Both the position numbers and the translations under genes were made by a program. The notes under the pieces were generated by a model. The model searched no databases and had not been told where the DNA came from. It saw only the letters and a program-made list of their open reading frames with translations. This document shows, in pieces, positions 1 through 7,778 of a stretch of DNA of 37,902 nucleotides. Position 1 is the stretch's first letter, and each line of letters opens with the position of its first letter. Origin of the DNA: Gammaproteobacteria bacterium (GTDB lineage: Bacteria; Pseudomonadota; Gammaproteobacteria; JAJPIJ01); the NCBI GenBank assembly GCA_022072255.1, contig JAJVHZ010000108.1, forward strand, positions 1-37,902. Direction: 5' to 3'.

Positions 1-180
1 CGTCATGCCTCATCGCGCGCGGACTGCCGGCGGCGCCCTCGCGCCGGCGCGAGCCGGGGCCCGTGCAGCGGGCGGTGGCGCGCACCAAATCCGCTGTCCG
101 TCCAATGCCTTGCAGATGTCTTGTGCAGATCGTTGGCAGCCAGTACCTTATCCACCCCACCACGTCCGAACCGGTGCCGG
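1..180. other. Non-coding region upstream of accA
   Basis: No credible gene is visible in the first 180 bases. A perfect 16-bp GC palindrome lies at 38-53 (CTCGCGCC/GGCGCGAG). It has no T-run after it, so it is at best a weak end-of-transcript hairpin for a gene left of the window. A poor sigma70-like pair, TTGTGC at 121-126 and TACCTT at 144-149 with a 17-bp spacer, is correctly placed to drive accA but matches the consensus only partly. Confidence 0.35.
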
Positions 181-1140
181 ATGAACCTTAACTTCCTGGA
201 TTTTGAACAGCCGATCGCCGAACTTGAGGCCAAGATCGAGGAGTTGCGCTACATCGGCAACGACGCCGACCTCAACATCACCGACGAGATCACCCGGCTG
301 CGGGCGCGCTCGCAGGAACTCACGCGCACCATCTTCGCCAGCCTGAACGCCCACCAGATCTCGCGGCTGGCGCGGCATCCGCAGCGTCCCTACACGCTCG
401 ACTACGTGCAGCGGGTGCTCACGGAGTTCGAGGAACTGCACGGCGACCGCGCCTTCGGAGACGACCCCGCGATCGTCTGCGGCCTGGCGCGTCTGGAGGG
501 CATGCCGGTGGCGGTCATCGGCCACCAGAAGGGCCGCAACACCCAGGAGAACATCCAGCGCAACTACGGCATGGCGAAGCCCGAGGGCTACCGCAAGGCG
601 CTGCGCGTGATGAAGCTCGCCGAGCGCTTCGGGTTGCCGCTCGTGACGCTCATCGACACCCCGGGCGCCTATCCCGGCATCGACGCCGAGGAGCGGGGGC
701 AGAGCGAGGCCATCGCCCGCAATCTCTATGAAATGTCGGGACTGCGCATGCCGATCATCGCGTGCGTGATCGGCGAGGGCGGCTCTGGCGGCGCGCTGGC
801 CATCGGGGTCGCCGATCGCCTCATCATGCTGGAGTACAGCACCTATTCGGTGATCTCGCCGGAGGGCTGCGCCGCCATCCTGTGGAAGAGCGCGGAGAAG
901 GCCGGCGAGGCCGCCGACGCCCTCGGACTGACGTCTTCCCGGCTGCTCGAGCTGCGGCTGGTCGACCAGGTGATCCCCGAGCCGCTCGGCGGTGCGCATC
1001 GCGATGTCGACGATACCGCGTCGCGGCTGAAGGCGGCCCTGCTCGAGAACATCGCCGCGCTGCAGGGGATCCCGGCGCAGCAACTCGTCGAGCAGCGCTA
1101 CGCCCGCCTGATGCGGTACGGGCAGTTCGGCCGCGGTTAA
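181..1140 (+). CDS. accA: Acetyl-CoA carboxylase carboxyltransferase subunit alpha
   Basis: Cytoplasmic subunit that, with AccD, transfers the carboxyl group from biotin-carried CO2 to acetyl-CoA, forming malonyl-CoA for fatty acid synthesis. The 319-residue product has the usual family length. The N-terminus [19 protein letters not shown] is the conserved AccA start, so the ATG at 181 is preferred over the open frame extending upstream to about 121, although the ribosome site before it is weak. The glycine-rich stretch [15 protein letters not shown] (around residues 198-212) and the segment before it ending [10 protein letters not shown] are typical of the crotonase-like carboxyltransferase fold. 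The gene is followed 11 bases later by tilS, an order common in gammaproteobacteria and consistent with co-transcription. Confidence 0.97.
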   Translation: MNLNFLDFEQPIAELEAKIEELRYIGNDADLNITDEITRLRARSQELTRTIFASLNAHQISRLARHPQRPYTLDYVQRVLTEFEELHGDRAFGDDPAIVCGLARLEGMPVAVIGHQKGRNTQENIQRNYGMAKPEGYRKALRVMKLAERFGLPLVTLIDTPGAYPGIDAEERGQSEAIARNLYEMSGLRMPIIACVIGEGGSGGALAIGVADRLIMLEYSTYSVISPEGCAAILWKSAEKAGEAADALGLTSSRLLELRLVDQVIPEPLGGAHRDVDDTASRLKAALLENIAALQGIPAQQLVEQRYARLMRYGQFGRG

Positions 1141-1151
1141 GGCCCGGGGAC

Positions 1152-2510
1152 GTGCCCGCACAGGACGCGAGCGTGTCGCTGTGCAGCCTGGTTCGCGAGG
1201 CGCTCGCCAGCCTGCCGCCCCCCTGCCACTCGGCCCTGGCCGTGGCCTACAGCGGTGGGCGGGACTCCACCGTGCTGCTGCACGTCCTGCGGGAGATCGC
1301 CGCACCCGGCACCATCCGCGCAATCCACGTCCACCACAACCTCCATCCCCTGGCCGAGCGCTGGGCGGATCTCTGCGCCCGACAGTGCGCGGAGTGGAAT
1401 ATTCCTCTCGAGCTGCTGCGCATCGACGCGCGCCCGCCGCGCGGGGAGAGCCCGGAGGCGTGGGCGCGCCGTGCCCGCTACGAGGCCCTGGGCGCGGCGT
1501 TGAGGCAGGGGGAGGCGTTGCTCACCGCCCATCACCAGCAGGATCAGGCCGAGACGCTGTTGCTGCAGCTCGTGCGCGGGGCCGGGCCGGCGGGCCTGTC
1601 CGCGATGCCGCGGCTGACGGGATTGGGCGGGCGTCCTCACCTGCGGCCGCTGATCGACGCGCCGGCGAGCCTGATCGCCGATTACGCCGGCGAGCGACGC
1701 CTCACCTGGGTCGAGGATCCCAGCAACGCGGAGACCCGCTATGACCGCAACTTCGTGCGCCGCCGCGTCCTGCCGGTGCTGGAGGAACGATGGCCGCGCG
1801 CGGCCGCGACGGTGGCGCGTGCCGCGACCTGGCAGGCGGAGGCCGCGGACCTGCTGCACACGCTCGCCGGGGTCGATCTCGCCGCCGCCGCCGGCGCCAC
1901 GCCGCACCGCCTGAGGCTGGAGGCGCTGACGGCATTGCCGGCGTCCCGGCGCCACAATCTGCTGCGTGGCTGGCTGAAGGGGCTGGCCTTGCCGCTGCCT
2001 TCGGCGGCGCAGTTGCGGGAGGTCGACCGCATGCTTGCCGCGCGCCGCGATGGCGCCGGCTGCACGCGCTGGCGCGGCGTGGAGCTGCGGCGCTTCCACG
2101 ACGAGCTCATCGCGATGTCGCCCCTGCCGCGCTTCACGCCGGGCGGTCCCATCCCCTGGCGCCCGGGCGAGCAGGGCCTGTGGCTTCCCGCCGGCACGCT
2201 GACCGCCAGCCGGCGCCGCGGTGGAGGACTGGCCCAGTCGGCGCTGGCGGGGCGGCGGACCTCGGTACGCTACCGCGCCGGGGGGGAGAGGCTGCGGCTG
2301 CGCGCCGCAGGGCCGGCGCGGCCGCTGAAGCTGCTGCTGCAGGAGTGGCGGGTCCCGCCGTGGCTGCGCGATCGGCTGCCGCTGCTGTACCTCGAGGATG
2401 CGCTGGCGGCGGTGGCCGACCGGGCGATTGCCGCGGAATTCCAGGCGGGGCCAGGCGCGGAGGGCTGGGAGCTGGAGTGGGCCTGGAACGCGGCGCACGC
2501 GCCGCCGTGA
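1152..2510 (+). CDS. tilS: tRNA(Ile)-lysidine synthetase
   Basis: Modifies C34 of the CAU-anticodon isoleucine tRNA to lysidine using ATP and lysine, changing both its codon reading (AUA) and its charging. The PP-loop ATP-binding motif SGGRDST lies at residues 34-40, followed by the TilS segment THHQQDQAET-like (AHHQQDQAETLLL) and the DPSNAETRYDRNFVRR region that contacts tRNA. The product is about 452 residues, close to the 430-450 usual in gammaproteobacteria, including the C-terminal substrate-binding domain. The start is uncertain: GTG at 1152 is used here, but GTG at 1173 is in frame with CAGGA seven bases before it. The gene converges with the FHA gene, with only seven bases between the stop codons. 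Confidence 0.94.
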   Translation: MPAQDASVSLCSLVREALASLPPPCHSALAVAYSGGRDSTVLLHVLREIAAPGTIRAIHVHHNLHPLAERWADLCARQCAEWNIPLELLRIDARPPRGESPEAWARRARYEALGAALRQGEALLTAHHQQDQAETLLLQLVRGAGPAGLSAMPRLTGLGGRPHLRPLIDAPASLIADYAGERRLTWVEDPSNAETRYDRNFVRRRVLPVLEERWPRAAATVARAATWQAEAADLLHTLAGVDLAAAAGATPHRLRLEALTALPASRRHNLLRGWLKGLALPLPSAAQLREVDRMLAARRDGAGCTRWRGVELRRFHDELIAMSPLPRFTPGGPIPWRPGEQGLWLPAGTLTASRRRGGGLAQSALAGRRTSVRYRAGGERLRLRAAGPARPLKLLLQEWRVPPWLRDRLPLLYLEDALAAVADRAIAAEFQAGPGAEGWELEWAWNAAHAPP

Positions 2511-2517
2511 AGGGCGG

Positions 2518-3087
2518 CTATTCGCCGCGGGTGGTGAATTTGAAGGTCAGATCGCCGACGTCGATGATGTCGCCATCGGCGAGCGGCGCGTTCTTGACCT
2601 TGCGATCGTTGACGAACACGCCATTCAGCGACTCCATGTCCGTGATCTCGTACAGGCCATCCTTGCGCAGGGTGATCTGGGCATGCCGGCGCGAGATCGA
2701 TGGATGCTTCAGGACGACCTCGTTGCGCTCGGTGCCGCGTCCGATGCGGCAGGGGGTATGCAGGATCTCGTGACGGATTCCATCGCCGCCCTGTTGCAGC
2801 AGATAGACGTGGCTGGAGACCGTCGGGGCGCCGGGTATCGCCACGGCTGCCGCGGCATTCAGCGGCGCCGAGCCGCGGCGGCGGCGCTGCAGCCGGCTGT
2901 AGATGATCAGCGCCGCCAGTACCCCCAGCAGGAAGGCAGCCGGGATGGCATACCAGACTCCCTCGGCCGCGCCGGAGGCCGGGCCCGTGCCCATGTCCCC
3001 GGCCCATCCCACGGTCGCGAGCGCCACCGCTGCCAGCGCGGCGGCGGGCGCGAACTGCCGGGTGAGGCGGTAATGCGTTGATATCAT
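2518..3087 (-). CDS. Membrane-anchored FHA-domain protein
   Basis: A 189-residue protein with an N-terminal hydrophobic segment (about residues 10-28), a second clear membrane span around residues 45-65 (YAIPAAFLLGVLAALIIYS), and a C-terminal forkhead-associated domain from about residue 90. The FHA signature is complete: CRIGRGTERNEV, then HPSISRRHAQI, then SLNGVFVND. FHA domains bind phosphothreonine peptides, so the protein probably senses or recruits a phosphorylated partner at the inner membrane; no kinase is encoded nearby. ATG at 3087 is chosen because GGAG precedes it by nine bases; an in-frame TTG lies at 3108. It sits 93 bases downstream of the ExbB/ExbD-like block on the same strand and may be its last gene. 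Confidence 0.85.
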   Translation of the reverse strand: MISTHYRLTRQFAPAAALAAVALATVGWAGDMGTGPASGAAEGVWYAIPAAFLLGVLAALIIYSRLQRRRRGSAPLNAAAAVAIPGAPTVSSHVYLLQQGGDGIRHEILHTPCRIGRGTERNEVVLKHPSISRRHAQITLRKDGLYEITDMESLNGVFVNDRKVKNAPLADGDIIDVGDLTFKFTTRGE

Positions 3088-3179
3088 CGCTGAAAACTCC
3101 GACGCCAAGCATAACAGAGACGGCGCGCCGCGCGACGGCGTCTGCCGCGCGGCCGGACCCGCAGCCCTTCCGCGACCCG

Positions 3180-3671
3180 CTACTTCTCCGGGAACAGCGG
3201 GTCAGGCATGTCGAAAAACTGCAGATCGACCTCGAGCCTGCCCGTTACCACGTTGCGGACGAAATCCGTCTCCCCGAGCTGCGGCAGATTCTTGCGCAGC
3301 TTCTTGCTTGCCTCGTTGAGCTTGTTGTGCAGAGCCGGCGTGTAGGGGACCTTGTACGCGCGGGGAATGTTCTTGCCGATCTGCTGCTCCATGTCGGTCA
3401 GCCAGAGATAGATTATGCCCTTGGCCTGCGTGTTCTTGTTCGGCTCATCGACGTGGATGCCGATCAGGTTGAAACGCTTCGGCAGCCGGATCCCGGTCGG
3501 CCAGCCGATGAGCGGCGAGTAGGAGATGGCGGTCGAATACGTGAGCGCCGCGACGCCGACGATCGCCAGCCCCTTGATCGTCCAGTTCCAGCGCGTGCGC
3601 GTCAGCAGCACGAGGAGCAGCAGTGCGAGCACGAGGTAGGCGAAGATGATCCCGGTCATTCCCCAGTTCAT
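3180..3671 (-). CDS. Two-span membrane protein, copy 2 of a tandem paralogous pair
   Basis: Unrecognised family. The 163-residue product starts with two hydrophobic segments (about residues 5-25 and 32-52), then a soluble domain containing GWPTGIRLPKRFNLIGIHV, a stretch ending IIYLWLTD, and a basic, helical part (PRAYKVPYTPALHNKLNEA) ending in VDLQFFDMPDPLFPEK. The core aligns with the gene immediately upstream (4317-3739) over the GWP...LPKRF.LI...V.EP and WLTD...PRAY segments, so the two arose by duplication. The start at 3671 has GGGAAG about 12 bases upstream; an in-frame ATG lies at 3659. It probably belongs to the same operon as the ExbB/ExbD-like genes and acts at the inner membrane; function unknown. 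Confidence 0.8.
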   Translation of the reverse strand: MNWGMTGIIFAYLVLALLLLVLLTRTRWNWTIKGLAIVGVAALTYSTAISYSPLIGWPTGIRLPKRFNLIGIHVDEPNKNTQAKGIIYLWLTDMEQQIGKNIPRAYKVPYTPALHNKLNEASKKLRKNLPQLGETDFVRNVVTGRLEVDLQFFDMPDPLFPEK

Positions 3672-3738
3672 GGTTTGGTGTCTTCCCGTGAAAGCGTTTG
3701 CGCGCGCGGCAGGTCGTCTCGTCGTTCTCCGGCCGATC

Positions 3739-4317
3739 CTAGGGCGCCGGCGGCGGCGGAGCGTCGTCACCCGTGGGCGCCGGCATCTCGGCGGTCTTCG
3801 ACGGCGGCGCCTCGGGCGCGGCGTCGAAGAACTTCACCGTGTACTTGTGCGACTTCGCGCCCTGGCGCTCCTCACCGGGTTTGCCCATCTTCTTCAGATC
3901 CAGCTCGTCCCCCGAGACCGCCTCGCCGACCTGTGGCACGTTCTTCTGCAGCTTGGCGCGCGCCTCCTTGGCACGGGCGTGCAGCTCCGGCTCGTAATCG
4001 AGCCGGTAGGCGCGCGGCACGACGCTGTTGCCGGTCTTGTCCGTCACCCAGAAGAAGACGTTGCCCCTGGCGCCGGTGATCCTGTCGGGCTCCTGCACGT
4101 AGAGCGCGATGAGACCGAAGCGCTTCGGCAGATCGTCGCTGGAGGGCCATCCGAGCAGCGGCGGAAAGGCGAAGTAGAGCACAAGGTAGGCCGCGGAGGC
4201 GGCCACGAGGAGCAGGGCCTTCATCAGCCAGGACAGCGTGGAGAAGATGTTGAGCCCGGCGAGCACCGCCGTCAGCACGACGTATGCGGCTATCAGTTGC
4301 GCTATTCCCAGAGTCAT
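3739..4317 (-). CDS. Two-span membrane protein, copy 1 of a tandem paralogous pair
   Basis: Unrecognised family, 192 residues. Two hydrophobic segments lie at about 5-25 and 32-55, followed by GWPSSDDLPKRFGLIALYV, a stretch ending NVFFWVTD, PRAYRLDYEPELHARAKEA and KLQKNVPQVGEAV. These match the downstream paralogue in the same order. This copy has an extra proline- and alanine-rich C-terminal tail (ending PAPTGDDAPPPPAP) after the shared VKFFDA element. It begins only seven bases after the stop of the ExbD-like gene, so the two are almost certainly co-transcribed. The repeated pairing with channel-type genes suggests the two paralogues form a hetero-oligomer or an accessory ring; this is inference. 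Confidence 0.82.
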   Translation of the reverse strand: MTLGIAQLIAAYVVLTAVLAGLNIFSTLSWLMKALLLVAASAAYLVLYFAFPPLLGWPSSDDLPKRFGLIALYVQEPDRITGARGNVFFWVTDKTGNSVVPRAYRLDYEPELHARAKEARAKLQKNVPQVGEAVSGDELDLKKMGKPGEERQGAKSHKYTVKFFDAAPEAPPSKTAEMPAPTGDDAPPPPAP

Positions 4318-4324
4318 GCCGGCC

Positions 4325-4948
4325 TCAGCTCCTGTGGAAGATGCGGGTGGTGAGCGACTTCTCGATGCGGTTGATGTTCGACAGTTTCCCGTCCTGATCG
4401 ATGGTGAAGCGCACGGCGGTCTTCTCGTCGCCCGGCTTCTCGAGCTTGATGGTGCCGTAGTAGATCACCTCGAGCTGCGGATTCACCTTGTCGACGCGGA
4501 CGTTGACGTCCACGGGCTTGTTGTCCTCGGAACCGTAGTAAAAGATGTTGACGACGTACTCGCCCACGACGGTTCCGCGTATGGTCACCACCTCCTGGTT
4601 CAGCGGATTCTGCACCGTCTGCCCGTTGATCGTCAGCGTGTCGTTGACGTTGCCGCGATCGTCGCGGTCCAGGTGGATCAGCCCGGCCTCCTTGCTCTGG
4701 AACCAGACCAGGTTGCCGTCGGGCTCCTCCACCCAGGTGTCGATGTCGTTCGGATTGTTGTCCGGCCACTGCACCGTGATGATGTACTCGGCCTTCGGGT
4801 CGATGATGCCCTTCTTCGCCACCGGGTTCATGAAGATGACCGAGAGGATGAAGAAGAAGGTCAGCGCCTGGATGATCTTGAACAGCACCGCCGTTATCGG
4901 GTCGAACGGCTGCTGAAACTTCGACTTGGAGCTGAGGCGGAGCGGCAT
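4325..4948 (-). CDS. ExbD-like single-span protein with a DUF2135-like periplasmic domain
   Basis: A 207-residue protein with a short basic cytoplasmic N-terminus, one membrane span (about residues 18-41, AVLFKIIQALTFFFILSVIF) and a periplasmic region. The topology matches ExbD/TolR/MotB partners of proton channels, and the gene directly follows an ExbB/TolQ-like gene. The periplasmic part contains DIDTWVEEPDGNLVWF followed by an Asp-rich stretch (HLDRDDRGN), resembling the Asp-rich beta-sandwich of YfaP/DUF2135 proteins and not the peptidoglycan-binding fold of MotB. The usual membrane Asp of ExbD/TolR is absent: Lys24 occupies roughly that position and Asp16 lies outside the span. Role in energy coupling is inferred only from context. 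Confidence 0.75.
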   Translation of the reverse strand: MPLRLSSKSKFQQPFDPITAVLFKIIQALTFFFILSVIFMNPVAKKGIIDPKAEYIITVQWPDNNPNDIDTWVEEPDGNLVWFQSKEAGLIHLDRDDRGNVNDTLTINGQTVQNPLNQEVVTIRGTVVGEYVVNIFYYGSEDNKPVDVNVRVDKVNPQLEVIYYGTIKLEKPGDEKTAVRFTIDQDGKLSNINRIEKSLTTRIFHRS

Positions 4949-4968
4949 ATCGCAGGGCGACGCGGGTA

Positions 4969-5715
4969 CTACGAATCTGCTTTCAGCCGTGGCCAGAGGC
5001 GCACTTCAGTCAGGTCGATGGTGTTTTCAAGAAGTTCATCCAGCCCGCGGCCGAGGAGGTAGTACGGCACCGAGAGCAGAATGCCGCACACCAGGCTGAC
5101 CAGCGTCGTGTTCAGCGCGGTGCTCATGCCGTGACTCATCTGCTTGAGCACCCGCTGCATCATGCTGGCGTCGAGCAGCTCCTGCTGCGACACCGAGCCC
5201 AGCATCCAGATGAAGCCGATCAGGGTGCCCAGGAACCCGACCTTCAGGTTGAAATCGATCAGGAACCAGCCGAACTCGTTGGCGCCCCGGATCTTGGAGG
5301 CATAGGCCTCGAGGATGTCGTTGCGCGACTCCGCGGGCTTGCCGGCCTCCGCGCTCAGCTGCTTGGTGCGCACCAGGTCGAGCAGATAGCGCGAGATGAA
5401 GCCGTCTGGCAGAATGCCGCCGCCGATCTGCACGCGTCCGTGCGCGACGCTGACCGGGGCCTCGGCGCTCTGGCTGTCCAGCACCTGGCGCGACCGTGCG
5501 AGCAGATTGAGCTCACCCGACAGTATCCAGGTGCGCCACATGGAGTGGATCACGCCTACGGCGTAGATGGCGATGACGGCGACGCAGATGAAGCTGTGAT
5601 CGTTCTCGACCATCTCCTGTATCAGGCCGTTGTCCCAACTGACGACGATGCCGAAGGCAATCAGGCCGGTGGTCAGCAACCACACGAGAAACAGGAAATG
5701 TTCGGTCTTGTACAT
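4969..5715 (-). CDS. MotA/TolQ/ExbB-family channel-like membrane protein
   Basis: A 248-residue inner-membrane protein. Predicted spans lie at about 5-27, 40-60, 150-175 and 195-222, separated by a cytoplasmic loop of roughly 85 residues, the layout of the MotA/TolQ/ExbB family. The conserved third span (LKVGFLGTLIGFIWMLGSV) and fourth span (MSTALNTTLVSLVCGILLSV) keep the Thr residues that line the proton path in ExbB/TolQ. It is the first gene of a leftward block with an ExbD-like protein 20 bases downstream. Members of this family use proton flow to drive a periplasmic or outer-membrane partner. Neither a TonB-like nor an OmpA-like partner is encoded here, so the output of the complex is unknown. 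Confidence 0.85.
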   Translation of the reverse strand: MYKTEHFLFLVWLLTTGLIAFGIVVSWDNGLIQEMVENDHSFICVAVIAIYAVGVIHSMWRTWILSGELNLLARSRQVLDSQSAEAPVSVAHGRVQIGGGILPDGFISRYLLDLVRTKQLSAEAGKPAESRNDILEAYASKIRGANEFGWFLIDFNLKVGFLGTLIGFIWMLGSVSQQELLDASMMQRVLKQMSHGMSTALNTTLVSLVCGILLSVPYYLLGRGLDELLENTIDLTEVRLWPRLKADS

Positions 5716-5891
5716 GGTGCGTCCGGCTCTTCTGGACTGTTCGATGTCGCCAGCGCATCGGGGCTGGACTTACGGTTCGCGACGGGGTCGGCTGCGGAGT
5801 ATACACGCACAGTTACGGTACGCCGCAAGTCGGACTCCGGCGCCCGGCCGGGGCCCGTGCCCGGCGTCCCGGGGCGCTACGGGCCGGCCGG

Positions 5892-6398
5892 CTACGGCGC
5901 GGGTGCGGTCGCCGGCACCGCCGTCACGGGGGCGTCTTTCTCCAGCGCGAAGGCGGCGATCTCCCGCAGTGTCGAGTTCATTCGTCGCGCGAAGGCCACC
6001 ACGCGCGCATCCGGATGATTTTCGGGCAGAAGAATGACGCTGATGACGGTCTGGCCGGCGCCGGCGTGGACGGTTATGCGGCAGGGCATCATGGCGATGT
6101 AGCCGGGGTCGTACTCCAGCACCTCGCGGGCCACCGCGAGGCTGCAGAAGTGGATGACCTCCATGTCCGGGAAGTTCTCGTAGCCGCGCTCACGCATCGC
6201 GGAACCGACCTTGTTGTACCCGGTGATGCGGAAATTGCGCTCGGTGATCGCGAACTCCAGCTCCTCGACCACATCGGCAAAGGGCTTGTCCGTGACATAA
6301 CGGACCACCGTGCCGGTGCTCTCCGCAGCGCCCGCGGGCGGAGACTTGGAGCATGCCGCCCCCAGCAGGAGCAGCAGCACGAGCAGCGCGAGGCGCAT
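5892..6398 (-). CDS. DUF302-domain lipoprotein
   Basis: A 168-residue protein with a lipoprotein signal peptide (hydrophobic run then LLGAAC, Cys16), so it is probably anchored in the outer membrane facing the periplasm. From about residue 33 it carries a DUF302 domain: VVRYVTDKPFADVVEELEFA, the conserved IxGYN (RITGYNKVG) and FCSLAVAREVLEYDPGY, ending with the PCRITVHAGAGQTVIS strand. DUF302 proteins have no firmly established reaction; some occur with sulfur- or redox-linked genes. The tail is Ala/Pro-rich. It lies 21 bases after the L,D-transpeptidase-like gene on the same strand, suggesting one transcript. Confidence 0.88.
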   Translation of the reverse strand: MRLALLVLLLLLGAACSKSPPAGAAESTGTVVRYVTDKPFADVVEELEFAITERNFRITGYNKVGSAMRERGYENFPDMEVIHFCSLAVAREVLEYDPGYIAMMPCRITVHAGAGQTVISVILLPENHPDARVVAFARRMNSTLREIAAFALEKDAPVTAVPATAPAP

Positions 6399-6419
6399 GG
6401 GCGCGGGCGCGGGCGCGGG

Positions 6420-7013
6420 TTACTCGCTGATGACGACCCGGGTGCCCACGTCCACGTACCGCATGACCTCCTCGACCTGTTCGTTGGTGAGCGCGATGCA
6501 GCCCTCCGTCCAGTCGCTGCCGAGGTGCAGGTAGAGCCGATCCCCGCTCTCGTCGCCCAGCCCATGGATGCCGATGGCCCCGCCCAACGGGGTGTCCTGC
6601 GGCGGGATCTGGCCGCTGTTGGCGGCCGCCACGATCGCGTCGAACTCCGCGCGGGTGATGATCTTGTGCTTCAGGCCGTAGAAGGCGTCCTTGATGTTCG
6701 GATAGCTCAGCCGCAGGAAGCGGTGAAACTTCTCGCTGTCCTTCAACTCGACGATCCGGTAGATTCCCACCGGCGTCTTGCGGTCGCCCATCATTCTCTT
6801 GTCGCCCTTGCCGCCCTTGCCGGAGGCGACGCGAAACTGCTTCTCGACCTTGCCGTCGTGCTTGATGAGCAGCAGGCGCTGCGACTTGATGACCTGGATC
6901 TCGTAGGCGTCGCGCGGGGCGGCGGCGACGGCCCGGATCGGCGCCGGCATCAGGACGGCCAGAGCGATGGCCAGCAGCGCGGCGGTTAGGTGTGTGGAGG
7001 TCCGGTCCGGCAT
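6420..7013 (-). CDS. L,D-transpeptidase (YkuD-domain) exported protein
   Basis: A 197-residue protein with a signal peptide (hydrophobic run then PAPIRAVAA) and a YkuD catalytic domain. The hallmark His-Gly (IGIHGLGDESG) and the active-site Cys motif (DWTEGCIALTNEQVEEV, Cys about residue 172) are intact. Such enzymes form 3-3 peptidoglycan crosslinks or attach lipoproteins to peptidoglycan in the periplasm. It lacks a separate LysM or PG-binding domain. ATG at 7013 is preferred because it places the signal peptide at the N-terminus; the frame stays open upstream to about 7070. It is the first gene of a pair with the DUF302 lipoprotein and is divergent from the cytochrome b561 gene. Confidence 0.9.
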   Translation of the reverse strand: MPDRTSTHLTAALLAIALAVLMPAPIRAVAAAPRDAYEIQVIKSQRLLLIKHDGKVEKQFRVASGKGGKGDKRMMGDRKTPVGIYRIVELKDSEKFHRFLRLSYPNIKDAFYGLKHKIITRAEFDAIVAAANSGQIPPQDTPLGGAIGIHGLGDESGDRLYLHLGSDWTEGCIALTNEQVEEVMRYVDVGTRVVISE

Positions 7014-7157
7014 GCGATTGTGGTGATTTGAAATCTTAAAATGCAGCGTTAACTGTGTGCCTGGCGGCATATTATCGCAAAAAAAGAACGCGACGAAGCC
7101 CCCTCGCGCACCGGCCCATGGTCGCCCTGAAATCCTCTAGCAAGCGGAGTTCCAAGG

Positions 7158-7730
7158 ATGCAAACCCGGATTGATCGCGGGATCCCCCGCAGCGAGGACG
7201 CGGAAGTCCTGGTCCGCTACACCGCCCCTGCGATGCTGCTGCACTGGGTCACGGCCGTGCTCGTCCTCTTTCTTTTCGGCCTGGGGTGGTACATGGTCGA
7301 CCTGCCGAAGGGCCCGGAGCGGGGCGCGAATTTCGCGCTGCACAAGTCGGTGGGGATCCTGGTGTTCCTGCTGACCATAGGCCGCCTGTACTGGCGTCTG
7401 CACCATCCTGCGCCGTCGCTGCCCGCGCGGATTCCCGCCTGGCAGCAGCGTCTGGTGCGCATCGTGCACCGGTCGTTCTACGTGATGCTCTTCGTGCATC
7501 CGTCCTTCGGATACCTCTCGGCCGAGTTCGCCGGCTACGGCACCAAGTTCTTCGGCATTCCGCTGTACAACTGGGGCTGGAAGGATCAGGCGATCAACGA
7601 GTTCTTCACCGAATGCCACGAGGTGACCGGTATCCTGCTGCTCATCCTCGTCATCTGCCATCTGGCCGGCGCCATCTCGCATCTGCTGAAGAAGGGCGAC
7701 CGGCTTGCCCGGCGCATGTTGCCCTGGTGA
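7158..7730 (+). CDS. Cytochrome b561-family dihaem membrane protein
   Basis: A 190-residue inner-membrane protein with four predicted spans. Histidines sit where CybB-like proteins bind two b haems: MLLHWVTAV in span 1, ALHKSVGILVFL in span 2, IVHRSFYVMLFVHPSFGY in span 3, and ECHEVTGILL with VICHLAGAISH in span 4. These proteins pass electrons between the quinone pool and periplasmic partners or superoxide. The start has GGAG eight bases before ATG at 7158. It stands alone between a divergent L,D-transpeptidase gene and a convergent ankyrin gene, so its partner is not obvious; the PQQ dehydrogenase and cytochrome c4 lie 1-3 kb to the right. Confidence 0.92.
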   Translation: MQTRIDRGIPRSEDAEVLVRYTAPAMLLHWVTAVLVLFLFGLGWYMVDLPKGPERGANFALHKSVGILVFLLTIGRLYWRLHHPAPSLPARIPAWQQRLVRIVHRSFYVMLFVHPSFGYLSAEFAGYGTKFFGIPLYNWGWKDQAINEFFTECHEVTGILLLILVICHLAGAISHLLKKGDRLARRMLPW

Positions 7731-7778
7731 GGGGCGGCATGCCCGTCCGAGTCCGCTGAGGATCCCCCCGCTGCGCCG

